From: Clostridium mobile
GTDB taxonomy: Bacteria > Bacillota > Clostridia > Clostridiales > Clostridiaceae
Assembly (NCBI RefSeq): GCF_018918285.1
Contig: NZ_JAHLQF010000004.1
Location: 1-64,000 of the forward strand
Direction: 5' to 3'
Length of the DNA stretch: 64,000 nt
Made by a program: the position numbers and the translations under genes. The stretch's first letter is position 1. Every line of letters starts with the position of its first letter. Positions 9,282 through 18,350 of the stretch are shown piece by piece. The notes beneath the pieces were generated by a model. The model did not search any database. It had not been told where the DNA came from and worked only from the letters and a program-made list of their open reading frames with translations.

Positions 9282-10109
9282 TTATATCATTAGTTGTTTT
9301 AAATCTTCTTTATTTATAGGTTTACTAAAGTAATATCCTTGTACTTCATCGCAATTAAATTCTCTTAAAATTTGTAGTTCTTCAAGGGATTCAACCCCTT
9401 CTCCTATAACTTTTAATCCTAAAGAATGAGCCATTTCAATAATTTTTGATACAATTATCTGTTGCTTCCTATCTACTTGAATTTTATCAATAAAATACTT
9501 GTCTATTTTTATAATATCTATAGGTAATATATTTAAATACTTAAAAGAAGAATATCCTGTTCCAAAATCATCTAAAGCAATTTTAATCCCCATTTTTTTT
9601 ATGTCGTTTAAAAGTTTTACCGTCCAATCAATATTTTTTACAGCAGTAGTTTCTGTTATCTCTATTTCTAATCTCTCTGCACTTAACCCCGTTTCATTGA
9701 GTATTCCACTGATCCAAGATACGAAATTTAAATTTTCAAATTCTCTGCTAGATATATTCACTGCTAAATCTATATCTATTAATTCAATATCTAAAAATTC
9801 ATTAGCTTCATAGCAAGCTTTTTTCATAATGTAATTGCTCACTTCAAATATTAAACTTGATTTTTCAGCTAAGCTTATTATTTTATTTGGAGGTATATTT
9901 TCAAAATTAGAATTCTCCCATCTTAACAGGGCCTCAATACCAACTATTTTCTTGCTTTTTAGCTCTATTTGAGGTTGATAATATACTTGAAACTCTTCTT
10001 TTAATAACCCTATTTTTATATTTTTTATTATATTTCTTTCCCAACTTTCTTGTAATAATTTGTCTTGGTGAATTTGTGCATAATTATCGCTTTGTAAATA
10101 AGTTTCCAA
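9282..10109 (-). CDS. EAL-domain cyclic di-GMP phosphodiesterase
   Basis: A 275-residue protein consisting of about 30 N-terminal residues plus one full EAL domain. Motifs needed for hydrolysis of c-di-GMP to pGpG are visible: EALLRW, the Asn in AVNISSREF, IEITET, DDFGTGYSS, the Lys in IIKIDKYFI, GEGVES and QGYYFSKP. It is therefore probably active. There is no membrane segment or PAS/GGDEF domain; the N-terminal stretch may be the remnant of a GGDEF fusion. The start is TTG at 10109 behind AGAGGTGAG. It precedes a chemoreceptor gene on the same strand, linking c-di-GMP turnover to motility or surface behaviour. Confidence 0.92.
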   Translation of the reverse strand: METYLQSDNYAQIHQDKLLQESWERNIIKNIKIGLLKEEFQVYYQPQIELKSKKIVGIEALLRWENSNFENIPPNKIISLAEKSSLIFEVSNYIMKKACYEANEFLDIELIDIDLAVNISSREFENLNFVSWISGILNETGLSAERLEIEITETTAVKNIDWTVKLLNDIKKMGIKIALDDFGTGYSSFKYLNILPIDIIKIDKYFIDKIQVDRKQQIIVSKIIEMAHSLGLKVIGEGVESLEELQILREFNCDEVQGYYFSKPINKEDLKQLMI

Positions 10110-10222
10110 TTAAATCTCACCTCTTTTCATCAAAGATAAATTTATACCTAGTATTTATACCTCATATTTATACTTACTATATGCTATTATTTTCAATTTA
10201 TTAAAATAATTGTAAATAATAA

Positions 10223-10262
10223 ATGAGCCCGTACAAAGTAATAATTACACTTGCACCGGCTC
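10223..10262 (-). terminator. Terminator downstream of the DUF2294 gene
   Basis: TGAGCC...GGCTCA arms (10223 onward and up to 10262) form an interrupted stem of about 13 bp, followed on the minus strand by a T-rich run. It separates the DUF2294 gene from the EAL gene. Confidence 0.6.
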
Positions 10263-10309
10263 ACTTCTGGACAAAGTTTTTCATTTTTACCCCTCCATTA
10301 GCTTAACCA

Positions 10310-10651
10310 TTATATAATTTTTAGTATTATTTCCATATAGTCTTCATGAATATTTTCATCATTAAAAGCTATGTATACTTCCTTAGATAGAATTTGAGAT
10401 ATTTCATGTTCTATCTCTTCTGTTAGTATAGGCGTTAATCCTTGTCGAAAAAACTTTACTCTTTCATAATTTTTTTCTCTTTGTAGAGCAGTTTTTTCAA
10501 TTTGTGAAAGTATTCCTTTAATGTAGATATTAATATTATTTTCTTTAATATCCACTCTGGTCTTCTCTGGTCCCTTTCCCACGACCTTCTTAATTATACC
10601 AGAAATACAACTTTCTACAATGTAATTTATCTCTTTTCTTACAGTGAACAA
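10310..10651 (-). CDS. DUF2294-family protein
   Basis: A 113-residue protein resembling the DUF2294 family: the pattern GKGPEKTRVDIKENNINIYI followed by a short helix and an EIEHEISQIL...VYIAFNDEN segment matches its layout. The family is found in Firmicutes and cyanobacteria and has no settled biochemical role. I prefer the TTG at 10651 as start because AAAGGAGGTG lies 8 bp upstream; a GTG nine bases further up is part of that ribosome site. It is monocistronic, between an AT-rich spacer and its own terminator. Confidence 0.7.
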   Translation of the reverse strand: MFTVRKEINYIVESCISGIIKKVVGKGPEKTRVDIKENNINIYIKGILSQIEKTALQREKNYERVKFFRQGLTPILTEEIEHEISQILSKEVYIAFNDENIHEDYMEIILKII

Positions 10652-10970
10652 TATTATCACCTCCTTTCCATGTATTAACGCCTCCCTTTTCTCATATTTT
10701 CTATATTACCTATAATAATACATAAAATTATATTTTTTTATTATTTATTTGAATATATAGTATTAAATTCATATATTTGGTATGTATTTGGCATATTATT
10801 TCCAATATATTAATTATATTGTATATCCCCTTAATTATTTTTTCAATATTTCTCATATTATTGCAAATATATTCATAAAGTTACATTGGCCTATGAAAGC
10901 GAAATAAAATAGGTCTAAATTATATTTTTTTATAACTTAGACCTAGAATACACCTATATTTAGGTTATAC
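10652..10970. other. AT-rich intergenic region without a gene
   Basis: About 320 bases, very AT-rich. The right part (10909-10947) has an imperfect hairpin (AGGTCTAA...TTAGACCT), the likely terminator of the deacetylase gene on the minus strand. The left part carries the promoter region of the DUF2294 gene. I saw no coding frame with a ribosome site. Confidence 0.6.
10909..10947 (-). terminator. Terminator of the polysaccharide deacetylase gene
   Basis: AGGTCTAAATTAT pairs with ATAACTTAGACCT around a T-rich loop, one mismatch. On the minus strand it lies about 25 bases after the stop and is followed by a T-rich tail. Confidence 0.65.
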
Positions 10971-11723
10971 CTATCTTCTATTTATAACTCTCATTTTTAT
11001 CAAATTATTTCTTTCATTAGGTGTCATTTCGTTTATTTTTTTAAATTTATATCCCTGAGCTTTTAAATGTTTAATAGTGCTATCTAAAGATTCTACTGTG
11101 GTAGTTTTATAGTAACTATCATGCATTAATATTACAGCTAAATTTAAATCGGTGCACTGATATTTTATATTGTTATTTAAAATATTAACTGCCACTACTC
11201 CACCTTCTGCATCTCCCGAACTAACATTCCAATCTATATAGTCAATACCCTTCGCATTTAGTTTATTTCTTATGGTTCTCAACACTTCCGAATTAGATAC
11301 AAGATTATCAGATCCACCTGGCAATCTTGTATAGTGAATTACTTCTTCCCCCGTTATGTTCTTTATAGAACTAATACATTTATTAAGATCATTAAAATAG
11401 CTTTCTGAATTATTATATATAGTTCCATAGTTATGTGAATAGGTGTGAGGAAGTATGCACATTCCCTCTTTATATAATCTTTTTGCTACATGAGGATAGC
11501 TTTCTACGGAAGTTCCAATTACAAAAAAAGTTGCTTTTACATCATTATCTTTTAATATCTTTAGTATTTCAGGAGTATTGTTTGGCGAAGGTCCATCGTC
11601 AAAAGTTAAAAAAACTACTTTTTCTTTTGTACTATTATGGGCCATTACTTCATTAATACCTATAGTTGAATAAATACTTATTAAAATTAATGCATAAATA
11701 AGGAAATATCGATTTTTTTTCAC
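10971..11723 (-). CDS. Secreted polysaccharide (peptidoglycan) deacetylase, NodB/CE4 family
   Basis: A 250-residue exported enzyme: signal peptide or anchor (about 5-28), then a NodB homology domain. Motif 1 is LTFDDGPSPNNTPEIL (catalytic and metal Asp), the HxxxH metal motif is HTYSHNYGTIY, motif 3 is RLPGGSDN, and the late His is in ILMHDSYYKTTT. Such enzymes remove N-acetyl groups from peptidoglycan GlcNAc or MurNAc, giving lysozyme resistance or acting in spore cortex formation; the exact substrate cannot be told from sequence. The start is GTG behind AAGAAGGTG. It appears monocistronic with its own terminator. Confidence 0.9.
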   Translation of the reverse strand: MKKNRYFLIYALILISIYSTIGINEVMAHNSTKEKVVFLTFDDGPSPNNTPEILKILKDNDVKATFFVIGTSVESYPHVAKRLYKEGMCILPHTYSHNYGTIYNNSESYFNDLNKCISSIKNITGEEVIHYTRLPGGSDNLVSNSEVLRTIRNKLNAKGIDYIDWNVSSGDAEGGVVAVNILNNNIKYQCTDLNLAVILMHDSYYKTTTVESLDSTIKHLKAQGYKFKKINEMTPNERNNLIKMRVINRR

Positions 11724-11813
11724 ACTAGCACCTTCTTAAAATATAATCTACCTTTTAATAATAGATTAACCTCTATTTCCTCATTCATGCTTAGTAATTG
11801 AAGGAAATTATTA

Positions 11814-14414
11814 TTATATTCTTTCTATTATAATATTTTCCCCTTTAACATCTACCCCTATTACATCTCCCGGTATTATATCCCCTTTTATTAACTCTTT
11901 TGCAATTTGAGTTTCCAAAGTATTTTCAATATATCTTTTTAAAGGTCTTGCTCCATAAATAGGGTCATATCCTTCTGTGGCCATAATTTTTTTAGCTTCA
12001 TCCGTAACTTTTAAGCTTATATTTCTCTCCTTTAATCTACCTTCTATACTCTCTAAGAATATATCTATAATTTTTGTAATCTCACTATTGGTTAAAGGCT
12101 TAAACATTATTATATCATCAAGTCTATTTAAAAATTCTGGCTTAAATCTATTTCTAAGCTCATTCATAACCCTATTTCTAATAGGTTCTTCTATACCTGA
12201 ATTGCTTTTATTTTCAAGAAGATAGCTACTTCCAATGTTAGATGTCATTATTATTATACAGTTTTTAAAGTCCACTGTTTTTCCTTTATTATCTGTAAGT
12301 CTTCCATCATCTAATATCTGAAGAAATACATTAAATACATCTTCATGAGCTTTTTCAATCTCATCGAATAGAATTACTGAATATGGTTTTCTTCTTACAG
12401 CTTCAGTTAACTGTCCACCTTCTTCATATCCTACATATCCTGGAGGAGCACCAATAAGTCTTGATACAGAGTATTTTTCCATGTACTCAGACATATCAAT
12501 TCTAATTATACTTTCTTCACTATCGAATAAATTTCTTGCTAAAGTTTTAGCGAGTTCTGTTTTACCTACTCCTGTTGGTCCTAAGAAAATAAATGAACCT
12601 ATTGGCCTTTTAGGATCCTTCATCCCCGCTCTGGCTCTTATTACTGCATTAGATACTGTTCTAACTGCCTCTTCCTGTCCTATTACCCTTTTACTTAATT
12701 CATCTTCAAGTCTTAATAATTTTTGTTTTTCCCCTTCCATTAGCTTTGATACAGGTATTCCAGTCCATTTTGAAATTATCTGAGTTATTTCATTTTCAGT
12801 AACTTCTTCTTTTAACATATTTCCTTCTTGATTTTCATTGATTATGGCTTCTTTTTCTTTTATTTCTCTTTCTATTCCAGGTATTACTCCATATTTTAAT
12901 TCAGCCACTTTATTTAAATCATAGGTTCGCTCCGCTCTTTCTAATTCCCCTCTTACATTATCTAGCTTCTCTTTTAAATTTCTTACTGAAGTGATTTGTT
13001 CTTTTTCTTTTTCATATTTTGCTGTCATTTCTTTATCTTTTTCTTTTAAGTTGCTTAATTCTTTTTCCAATTCGTTAAATCTTTCTTGTGAACGATGGTC
13101 CTTTTCTTTAGATAGGGCTTCTTTTTCTATCTCTAGTTGAAATATTCTTCTTTTTATAATATCTAATTCTGTTGGAAGGCTATCTATTTCTGTTCTTATC
13201 ATAGCTCCTGCTTCATCAATTAAGTCTATAGCTTTGTCTGGAAGGAATCTATCTGTAATATATCTTTGAGAAAGCTTTGCAGCAGCTACAATTGCTGAAT
13301 CGTGAATCCTTATACCATGATGAATTTCAAATCTTTCTTTTAACCCTCTAAGTATAGATATACTGTCTTCTACTGTAGGTTCCTCAACAATAACTGGTTG
13401 AAATCTTCTTTCCAAAGCTTTATCTTTTTCAATATACTTTCTATACTCATCAAAGGTAGTTGCACCAATACAATGTAGCTCTCCTCTAGCTAACATTGGC
13501 TTTATAAGATTCCCCGCATCCATAGCCCCCTCTGTTTTTCCTGCTCCTACTATGGTGTGTATCTCATCTATAAATAATATTATCTTTCCTTCACTGCTTT
13601 GAACTTCTTTTAATACTGCCTTTAGTCTTTCTTCAAATTCCCCTCTGTATTTAGCACCGGCAATTAAAGCTCCCATATCTAGTGAGAATATAATCTTATT
13701 CTTAAGCCCTTCTGGTACGTCTCCTTTTACTATTCTTAATGCCAATCCTTCCACTATGGCGGTCTTACCTACTCCTGCCTCTCCAATAAGTACTGGATTG
13801 TTTTTTGTTCTTCTAGATAATATCCTAACAACCCTTCTTATCTCCTCATCCCTACCTATGATTGGATCTATTTTATGATTTTTAGCGTCCTCTGTTAAGT
13901 TTCTTCCGTATTTTACTAAAGCTTCATAAGTTCCTTCTGGATCCTGAGTATCAACTCTTTGGTTTCCTCTCACCTGAGATAAAGCGTTTAAAAAATCATC
14001 TTTATTTATATTAAATTTCTTTAATATTCCTCCTACTATTCCATTTTTATCAATATCCATAATAGCAAGGGTAACATGCTCTACGCTAATATATGAATCG
14101 CCAAATCTTTTAGCTATTTCTTCACCCTTTATAAAAACTTCTTCAAATCTCCTTGTAGCATATATACCACCACTTTGAGCACCTTCACCTAATACCTTAG
14201 GCATCTTATCTAATTCTATATCTATTTCTTCCCTTAGCACTTTGATGTTTACGCCCATTTTTCCAAAAATATTAGGGATAAGTCCATCATCTTCAGAGTT
14301 TAAAGCTGCAAAAAGATGAATTATATCAATCTGTTGATGATTATGTTTTATAGCAACTGATTGTGAATCATTTATAGCCTGCTGAACCTTTAATGTTAAT
14401 TTTTCAATATCCAA
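11814..14414 (-). CDS. clpB: ATP-dependent protein disaggregase ClpB
   Basis: An 866-residue Hsp100 chaperone that works with DnaK to rescue aggregated proteins. Order: Clp_N domain (1-145), AAA+ 1 with Walker A GEAGVGKT (about 203-210), the long coiled-coil M domain (about 400-525) that distinguishes ClpB from ClpC, AAA+ 2 with GPTGVGKTE (about 611) and the C-terminal small domain. Arginine-finger and sensor motifs look intact. I prefer the TTG at 14414 (protein begins [14 protein letters not shown]) because GGAGGTG lies 8 bp upstream; a more distal ATG has no such site. A CtsR-type operator overlaps the promoter at 14629-14658, and a REPIN occupies the leader. Confidence 0.96.
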   Translation of the reverse strand: MDIEKLTLKVQQAINDSQSVAIKHNHQQIDIIHLFAALNSEDDGLIPNIFGKMGVNIKVLREEIDIELDKMPKVLGEGAQSGGIYATRRFEEVFIKGEEIAKRFGDSYISVEHVTLAIMDIDKNGIVGGILKKFNINKDDFLNALSQVRGNQRVDTQDPEGTYEALVKYGRNLTEDAKNHKIDPIIGRDEEIRRVVRILSRRTKNNPVLIGEAGVGKTAIVEGLALRIVKGDVPEGLKNKIIFSLDMGALIAGAKYRGEFEERLKAVLKEVQSSEGKIILFIDEIHTIVGAGKTEGAMDAGNLIKPMLARGELHCIGATTFDEYRKYIEKDKALERRFQPVIVEEPTVEDSISILRGLKERFEIHHGIRIHDSAIVAAAKLSQRYITDRFLPDKAIDLIDEAGAMIRTEIDSLPTELDIIKRRIFQLEIEKEALSKEKDHRSQERFNELEKELSNLKEKDKEMTAKYEKEKEQITSVRNLKEKLDNVRGELERAERTYDLNKVAELKYGVIPGIEREIKEKEAIINENQEGNMLKEEVTENEITQIISKWTGIPVSKLMEGEKQKLLRLEDELSKRVIGQEEAVRTVSNAVIRARAGMKDPKRPIGSFIFLGPTGVGKTELAKTLARNLFDSEESIIRIDMSEYMEKYSVSRLIGAPPGYVGYEEGGQLTEAVRRKPYSVILFDEIEKAHEDVFNVFLQILDDGRLTDNKGKTVDFKNCIIIMTSNIGSSYLLENKSNSGIEEPIRNRVMNELRNRFKPEFLNRLDDIIMFKPLTNSEITKIIDIFLESIEGRLKERNISLKVTDEAKKIMATEGYDPIYGARPLKRYIENTLETQIAKELIKGDIIPGDVIGVDVKGENIIIERI

Positions 14415-14485
14415 AATAAGCACCTCCATTTTATATTGCATATTTTTTATTTTATATTTTTATTTTGCGTACCTTTGTATTAATC

Positions 14486-14583
14486 GGGGACGGGTCATGA
14501 ATTTTCGCTAACTCTTTAATTATTATCTTACTCATTTATTCAATTTACTCACTTATATTTTGCTAATTTTCATGACCCGTCCC
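14486..14583. repeat. REPIN in the clpB 5' leader
   Basis: GGGGACGGGTCATGA (14486-14500) and its inverse TCATGACCCGTCCC (14570-14583) face each other across about 70 bases of AT-rich spacer. The outer 15 bp pair perfectly; the inner part has diverged. It lies between the clpB promoter (14629-14657) and the clpB start (14414). Confidence 0.85.
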
Positions 14584-14628
14584 TGAATATTTTCCATAAA
14601 TATTTTCATGTTTTAAACATCTATCTTT

Positions 14629-14657
14629 TTTATATAATATTGGTCAAAGAAAGTCAA
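14629..14657 (-). promoter_or_regulatory. Sigma-A promoter of clpB
   Basis: On the minus strand TTGACT (14657-14652), 17-bp spacer, TATAAA (14634-14629). Both boxes are near consensus. It predicts a leader of about 200 nt containing the REPIN. Confidence 0.8.
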
Positions 14658-14658
14658 A
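14642..14658 (+). promoter_or_regulatory. CtsR operator upstream of clpB
   Basis: GGTCAAA-GAA-AGTCAAA is an exact match to the CtsR heptad direct repeat (A/GGTCAAA-NAN-A/GGTCAAA). It overlaps the -35 box and spacer of the clpB promoter, where binding would block RNA polymerase. This places clpB in the class III heat-shock regulon; ctsR itself is not in the window. Confidence 0.88.
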
Positions 14659-14674
14659 GTCTAATTTACCCTAA

Positions 14675-14718
14675 AAAATAGAAAACCTATGCATTTTATA
14701 GCATAAGTTTTCTATTTT
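14675..14718 (-). terminator. Terminator of the HTH-TPR gene pair
   Basis: 18-base arms (14675-14692, 14701-14718) pair with one mismatch around an 8-base loop, about 35 bases downstream of the minus-strand stop at 14753. T-rich on both sides, so possibly bidirectional. Confidence 0.75.
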
Positions 14719-14752
14719 AAAAGTTTTTTATTAATTGCTTCAAATTTCTCTA

Positions 14753-16003
14753 TTATATAGTTTTATTAATATTTAAGGCCAAACTAAAATATTTTATAGA
14801 TTCATTTATATTTTTCATTTTATAGTACATATGTCCCATTTCCATGTATCTTTCATATACCTGCTTTTTCGTTCCATACTTCATTAAAGCATCTAATGAT
14901 AAATTCATATACATTTCTTTTGAAGAAAGATCTCCTTTTTTACCTAATATAAGAGCTTTTAAATGATAAGCCTTTTCTATATATCTCATGTCTTTTAAAT
15001 TTATAGCATAGTTTATTGCTCCATCACTTATTTTTTCCGCTTCTTCAATTATATTATTCTCTATAAGCTCTTCTATACATTTAAGCATATATTTAACTAA
15101 AGTTTCTTCTTCTTCACTAGGACAACAACTTAAACCTTTTCTAATATATTCAACTGCTCTGTCTTTTAAATTTAGAGTAAACATAGCCTGTGCATAGTTA
15201 AATACAGCATTAGCTATATTTATCTTATTCTCGCCATATAATTCATAAGCTTTATTCTCGTAGTGCTGAAAATCATCTTTATTATTAATTAAAGTTAAGA
15301 GTGCCATCATATGAAAGCTTTCTGCTTTCTTTAAGTCATTATCGAAAAAAATTATTAAATCCATAAGTCCTTTAGCTATTTCATAAGCTATATCATATTG
15401 CTTCGCCATTATATAGCAATGACATTCGTTAAATGTTGCTCTTGTAATAAATTCATTATCCTTTCTTTTTTTAGCCTCTTCTTTCACTGTGTTGTAATAC
15501 CCTGCTGCTTGCATATATTCCTCGGAACAATAAAAATATTTCGCTATATCCATATAGTATATTAATTGATTTTCATCGGATTTTGATTTTAAACAAGTAT
15601 CGTAATACTTAGACATTAAAACTTGGAGTTTCTCATATCTTTTCATTTGGATATTGTAAACAAACATCAAATGCATAATTTCAAAGGATTCTTTATAATA
15701 TCCATACTCTTCTGCGTAAGATAAATTGTATATAAGTTGTTCTTGATAGTCGTTTCTATCTAATTTTTTTAGTCTCTCTAAGTTTTTATTAATTTGACTT
15801 CTCACATCATCCTTTAAATAATCTATATCTAGATCTAACTTCTTTGACAAAAATTTCAATATCCATTCCTCTGGTACAACTTTATCATTTTCTATACAGC
15901 TCATTTTGGATACGGAAATTTTATCTTCACATATATATTTCAGGGTATATCCTTTATATATCCTAGCTCTTCGGATCTTTTCACCAGTAGAAAGTATCTC
16001 CAT
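14753..16003 (-). CDS. XRE-type HTH regulator with TPR repeats (paralog 1)
   Basis: A 416-residue cytoplasmic protein: HTH_3/XRE DNA-binding domain (about 5-62, beginning MEILSTGEKIRRARIYKGYT) then tetratricopeptide-like helical repeats to the end. This architecture is shared with the RRNPP peptide-sensing regulators (Rgg, NprR, PlcR, PrgX) and with related clostridial regulators of unknown input. The HTH is more degenerate than in its upstream neighbour (SVSKMSCIENDKVVPE in the recognition region). It follows the 434-residue paralog by 18 bp and has its own terminator, so the two form an operon. Target genes and any ligand are unknown; no obvious pheromone gene is adjacent. Confidence 0.85.
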   Translation of the reverse strand: MEILSTGEKIRRARIYKGYTLKYICEDKISVSKMSCIENDKVVPEEWILKFLSKKLDLDIDYLKDDVRSQINKNLERLKKLDRNDYQEQLIYNLSYAEEYGYYKESFEIMHLMFVYNIQMKRYEKLQVLMSKYYDTCLKSKSDENQLIYYMDIAKYFYCSEEYMQAAGYYNTVKEEAKKRKDNEFITRATFNECHCYIMAKQYDIAYEIAKGLMDLIIFFDNDLKKAESFHMMALLTLINNKDDFQHYENKAYELYGENKINIANAVFNYAQAMFTLNLKDRAVEYIRKGLSCCPSEEEETLVKYMLKCIEELIENNIIEEAEKISDGAINYAINLKDMRYIEKAYHLKALILGKKGDLSSKEMYMNLSLDALMKYGTKKQVYERYMEMGHMYYKMKNINESIKYFSLALNINKTI

Positions 16004-16021
16004 AATTCTTCACCTATCCAT

Positions 16022-17326
16022 TTAACACTCTTTTATTATTCCTAACTTTTTAAAGACTTCAACTCCATAATTTAAATATTGTACTGCCTCACTTTCTTTA
16101 CCATAATCTATATAAAATTTTCCTATCATAATTGATATTTCTGCCGCTTCTTTTAAATAATTTATATTTTTAACAAAATTTAAAGCCAATAGTAAAGAGC
16201 TCTCAGCTTCCTTTAAATCCCCTTGCAACATATGAACTCTATATTTTAATAAATAGTATTGTATTAATGCGCTATTATCTCCATCTTTCATGCTTTCTAT
16301 AATCTCATCTAGGGTTGTCTTAGCATTTTTTACATCTTTTAGCTTAATGTAATTTTCACATATATTAACTAAAGTTTCAATAAGCTTTGAATCCCTTATA
16401 TTTCTTCTTATTTCTTTTGCCTTATTTAAATGAATAAAAGATTCTTCTATATTATCAAATTGATAGAATAACTTTCCTAGATTATTTTCAATTTGAGCAA
16501 CATAAACTTCATCATTTATTTCCTTATATAAAGCTAGGGTTTTTTTAGAATATTTTATGGCATTATCTATATCGCCTTTTTTATTATATTGTTCTGATAT
16601 CATTAATAATGTACTTGCATAAGATTTTTTATCATCAATTTGTTTAAATTTTTCCTTTGCTAGAAATGAATAATCTATAGCCTTTCCAACATTCTCTAAA
16701 GCATATTGAACATTTGCCATATTATAGTAAATTTCTCCTAATAAAAAGTCGTTACCTATATTATTATCAGTATAAACCTTTTCAGCCTGTTGAAAATAGC
16801 TTGCTGAAGAGTGATATGCCTTTAGTTTTAAAGTTATTTTACCTAAGTTTACAAAGGTATTTATTATTTCTTCATATCTATTTTCCTTTATAAAAATTAC
16901 ATTAGCAGATAAGAAAAATTGTTGAGCTATGGTCATTTCACCCTTATTCATGTATATTGATGCTCTTAGATAAGAGATTCTAGCCTTTCTATAATCTAAA
17001 TTATATTTTTCCGCATAAAAAAAGGCCTGTTCAATATATTGTTCTCCTAAGCAAAAATCCTTATTTAATATGTATGATTCAGCTATGTTTTCATAATAGG
17101 TACATATTTTTTCTGCCTGTGTCTCTTCAGATTCCATCAAATACTCTACTGTAGTATTTAAAGCCACAGCTAAATATTCTAGTAAATCCATACTAGGATT
17201 AGATTTACCTGATTCTACAAGACTTATTTGACCCGGAGTAATCCTATCACCTGCTAAATCTTTTAAGGTCATATTTAGTTCTTTTCTTGTTCTTTTAATT
17301 TTTTCACCTAGTGACAATATTTCCAT
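16022..17326 (-). CDS. XRE-type HTH regulator with TPR repeats (paralog 2)
   Basis: A 434-residue protein. The N-terminal XRE HTH domain (about 5-63) has a clear recognition region (RITPGQISLVESGKSNPSMD), and is followed by about eight TPR units, for example YHSSASYFQQAEKVY and GDIDNAIKYSKKTLALYKEI. Its first five residues (MEILS) match the downstream paralog, supporting tandem duplication. Ribosome site AGGAAGAG precedes the ATG. A long perfect inverted repeat at 17429-17480 lies in its upstream region and could be an operator or leader structure. Probably a transcription factor whose TPR part senses a peptide or protein; this is inference from the architecture. Confidence 0.87.
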   Translation of the reverse strand: MEILSLGEKIKRTRKELNMTLKDLAGDRITPGQISLVESGKSNPSMDLLEYLAVALNTTVEYLMESEETQAEKICTYYENIAESYILNKDFCLGEQYIEQAFFYAEKYNLDYRKARISYLRASIYMNKGEMTIAQQFFLSANVIFIKENRYEEIINTFVNLGKITLKLKAYHSSASYFQQAEKVYTDNNIGNDFLLGEIYYNMANVQYALENVGKAIDYSFLAKEKFKQIDDKKSYASTLLMISEQYNKKGDIDNAIKYSKKTLALYKEINDEVYVAQIENNLGKLFYQFDNIEESFIHLNKAKEIRRNIRDSKLIETLVNICENYIKLKDVKNAKTTLDEIIESMKDGDNSALIQYYLLKYRVHMLQGDLKEAESSLLLALNFVKNINYLKEAAEISIMIGKFYIDYGKESEAVQYLNYGVEVFKKLGIIKEC

Positions 17327-17428
17327 AGTCCACTCTTCCTTTACTTGAAAATTTATATTAATTATATTTAATCTATTACAAATACTAGTATATTATAACA
17401 TATTTTAACGATGTATAATTGAAATAAA

Positions 17429-17480
17429 TGAAAATTATAAGAAAATTATATAAATAGATATAATTTTCTTATAATTTTCA
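17429..17480. repeat. Perfect 23-bp inverted repeat upstream of the HTH-TPR operon
   Basis: Arms 17429-17451 and 17458-17480 are exact reverse complements with a 6-base spacer. It is separate from the terminator at 17536-17570 and lies about 100 bp upstream of the regulator start. Entirely A/T apart from two G/C pairs per arm. Confidence 0.8.
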
Positions 17481-17535
17481 TTATTATTGTCACTATAAAA
17501 CAAATTTATGATTTTTATGTAAAAACAAAGAATAC

Positions 17536-17570
17536 TAAAAAGGGAAGTAATTTAATCACTTCCCTTTTTA
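17536..17570. terminator. Bidirectional terminator after the YtxH-like gene
   Basis: TAAAAAGGGAAGT pairs with ACTTCCCTTTTTA around a 9-base loop, with T tracts on both strands. It lies 6 bases after the stop of the small gene at 17576. Confidence 0.85.
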
Positions 17571-17575
17571 GTACA

Positions 17576-17740
17576 TTATTTCATCCATCTCATCATGCCC
17601 GCATAAGCATCTTCTGCACTATTTCTTATATATCTATTAGCCCTTTTCATTCTTCTTCTTGTATTTCTGTCCATATCAGGCATTAATAGCATTGTTGCAG
17701 CTGCTCCAAGTACCATTCCTGTTATAATTCTATTACGCAT
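17576..17740 (-). CDS. Small YtxH-like protein (54 aa)
   Basis: A short gene. ATG at 17740 follows GGAGAGG with 9-bp spacing, and the stop TAA is at 17576-17578. The product has a small Gly/Ala-rich hydrophobic N-terminus (MRNRIITGMVLGAAATMLLM) then a basic stretch (DRNTRRRMKRANRY) and ends GMMRWMK. The layout matches small YtxH-like or general-stress-type proteins of clostridia, which carry one short membrane-inserting segment and a basic helix. It has its own terminator. Function is unknown. Confidence 0.75.
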   Translation of the reverse strand: MRNRIITGMVLGAAATMLLMPDMDRNTRRRMKRANRYIRNSAEDAYAGMMRWMK

Positions 17741-17835
17741 AATCCATCACCTCTCCTATATAGAATATAACAATAGATTATGCAATTTATAATTTTTTAA
17801 TTCAATAATTTGATGGAATTTATTTCATATAAATT

Positions 17836-18294
17836 TTAAACTTCATTTTTTAACATTTCATCCATGGCTTCATTAGCTAGTTTATCGCATCTGTTGTTGT
17901 ACTCATTATCAGAGTGACCTTTTACTTTAATAAATTTCACATGGTGATAGCTTAATAGTTCTATTAACTTTTCCCATAATTCTCTATTTTTTACCGGTTC
18001 TTTTGAAGAAGTTCTCCATCCATTTTTAAGCCACGAATCAATCCATTTATTATTTATGGCATTTACTACATAAGCAGAATCGCTATAAAGTTGAACTTCA
18101 CAAGGCTCTTTAAGGATTTTTAGAGCTTCTATAACCGCTGTTAACTCCATAATATTATTTGTAGTATTTCTTACTGCCTTTTTTATCTCTCTTTTATGCT
18201 CATTATACATGAGAACTATGCCATATGCACCGATAGTATTTTCTTTTCCGTTACCTCTACAAGCCCCATCAGTGTATATCGTAATTTTTTTCAT
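17836..18294 (-). CDS. rnhA: Ribonuclease HI
   Basis: A 152-residue enzyme that cleaves the RNA strand of RNA-DNA hybrids. The DEDD catalytic set is visible: D in [10 protein letters not shown] (about 9), E in [12 protein letters not shown] (about 49), D in [12 protein letters not shown] (about 71) and D in the C-terminal [11 protein letters not shown] region, with the conserved H in VKGHSDN. The length is typical. It lies 56 bp downstream of the DUF1232 gene on the same strand and may be co-transcribed with it. Confidence 0.95.
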   Translation of the reverse strand: MKKITIYTDGACRGNGKENTIGAYGIVLMYNEHKREIKKAVRNTTNNIMELTAVIEALKILKEPCEVQLYSDSAYVVNAINNKWIDSWLKNGWRTSSKEPVKNRELWEKLIELLSYHHVKFIKVKGHSDNEYNNRCDKLANEAMDEMLKNEV

Positions 18295-18350
18295 TAAAAC
18301 TTTTTCCTCCCTTTAACCATCTATTTACTTAATACCCTAAAAGCACATTT

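Noticed and set aside
7536-10109. Possible c-di-GMP riboswitch near the EAL, HD-GYP and chemoreceptor genes
   Set aside because: I looked for the conserved aptamer blocks in the leaders and saw none; only the cobalamin aptamer at 62 kb is supported.
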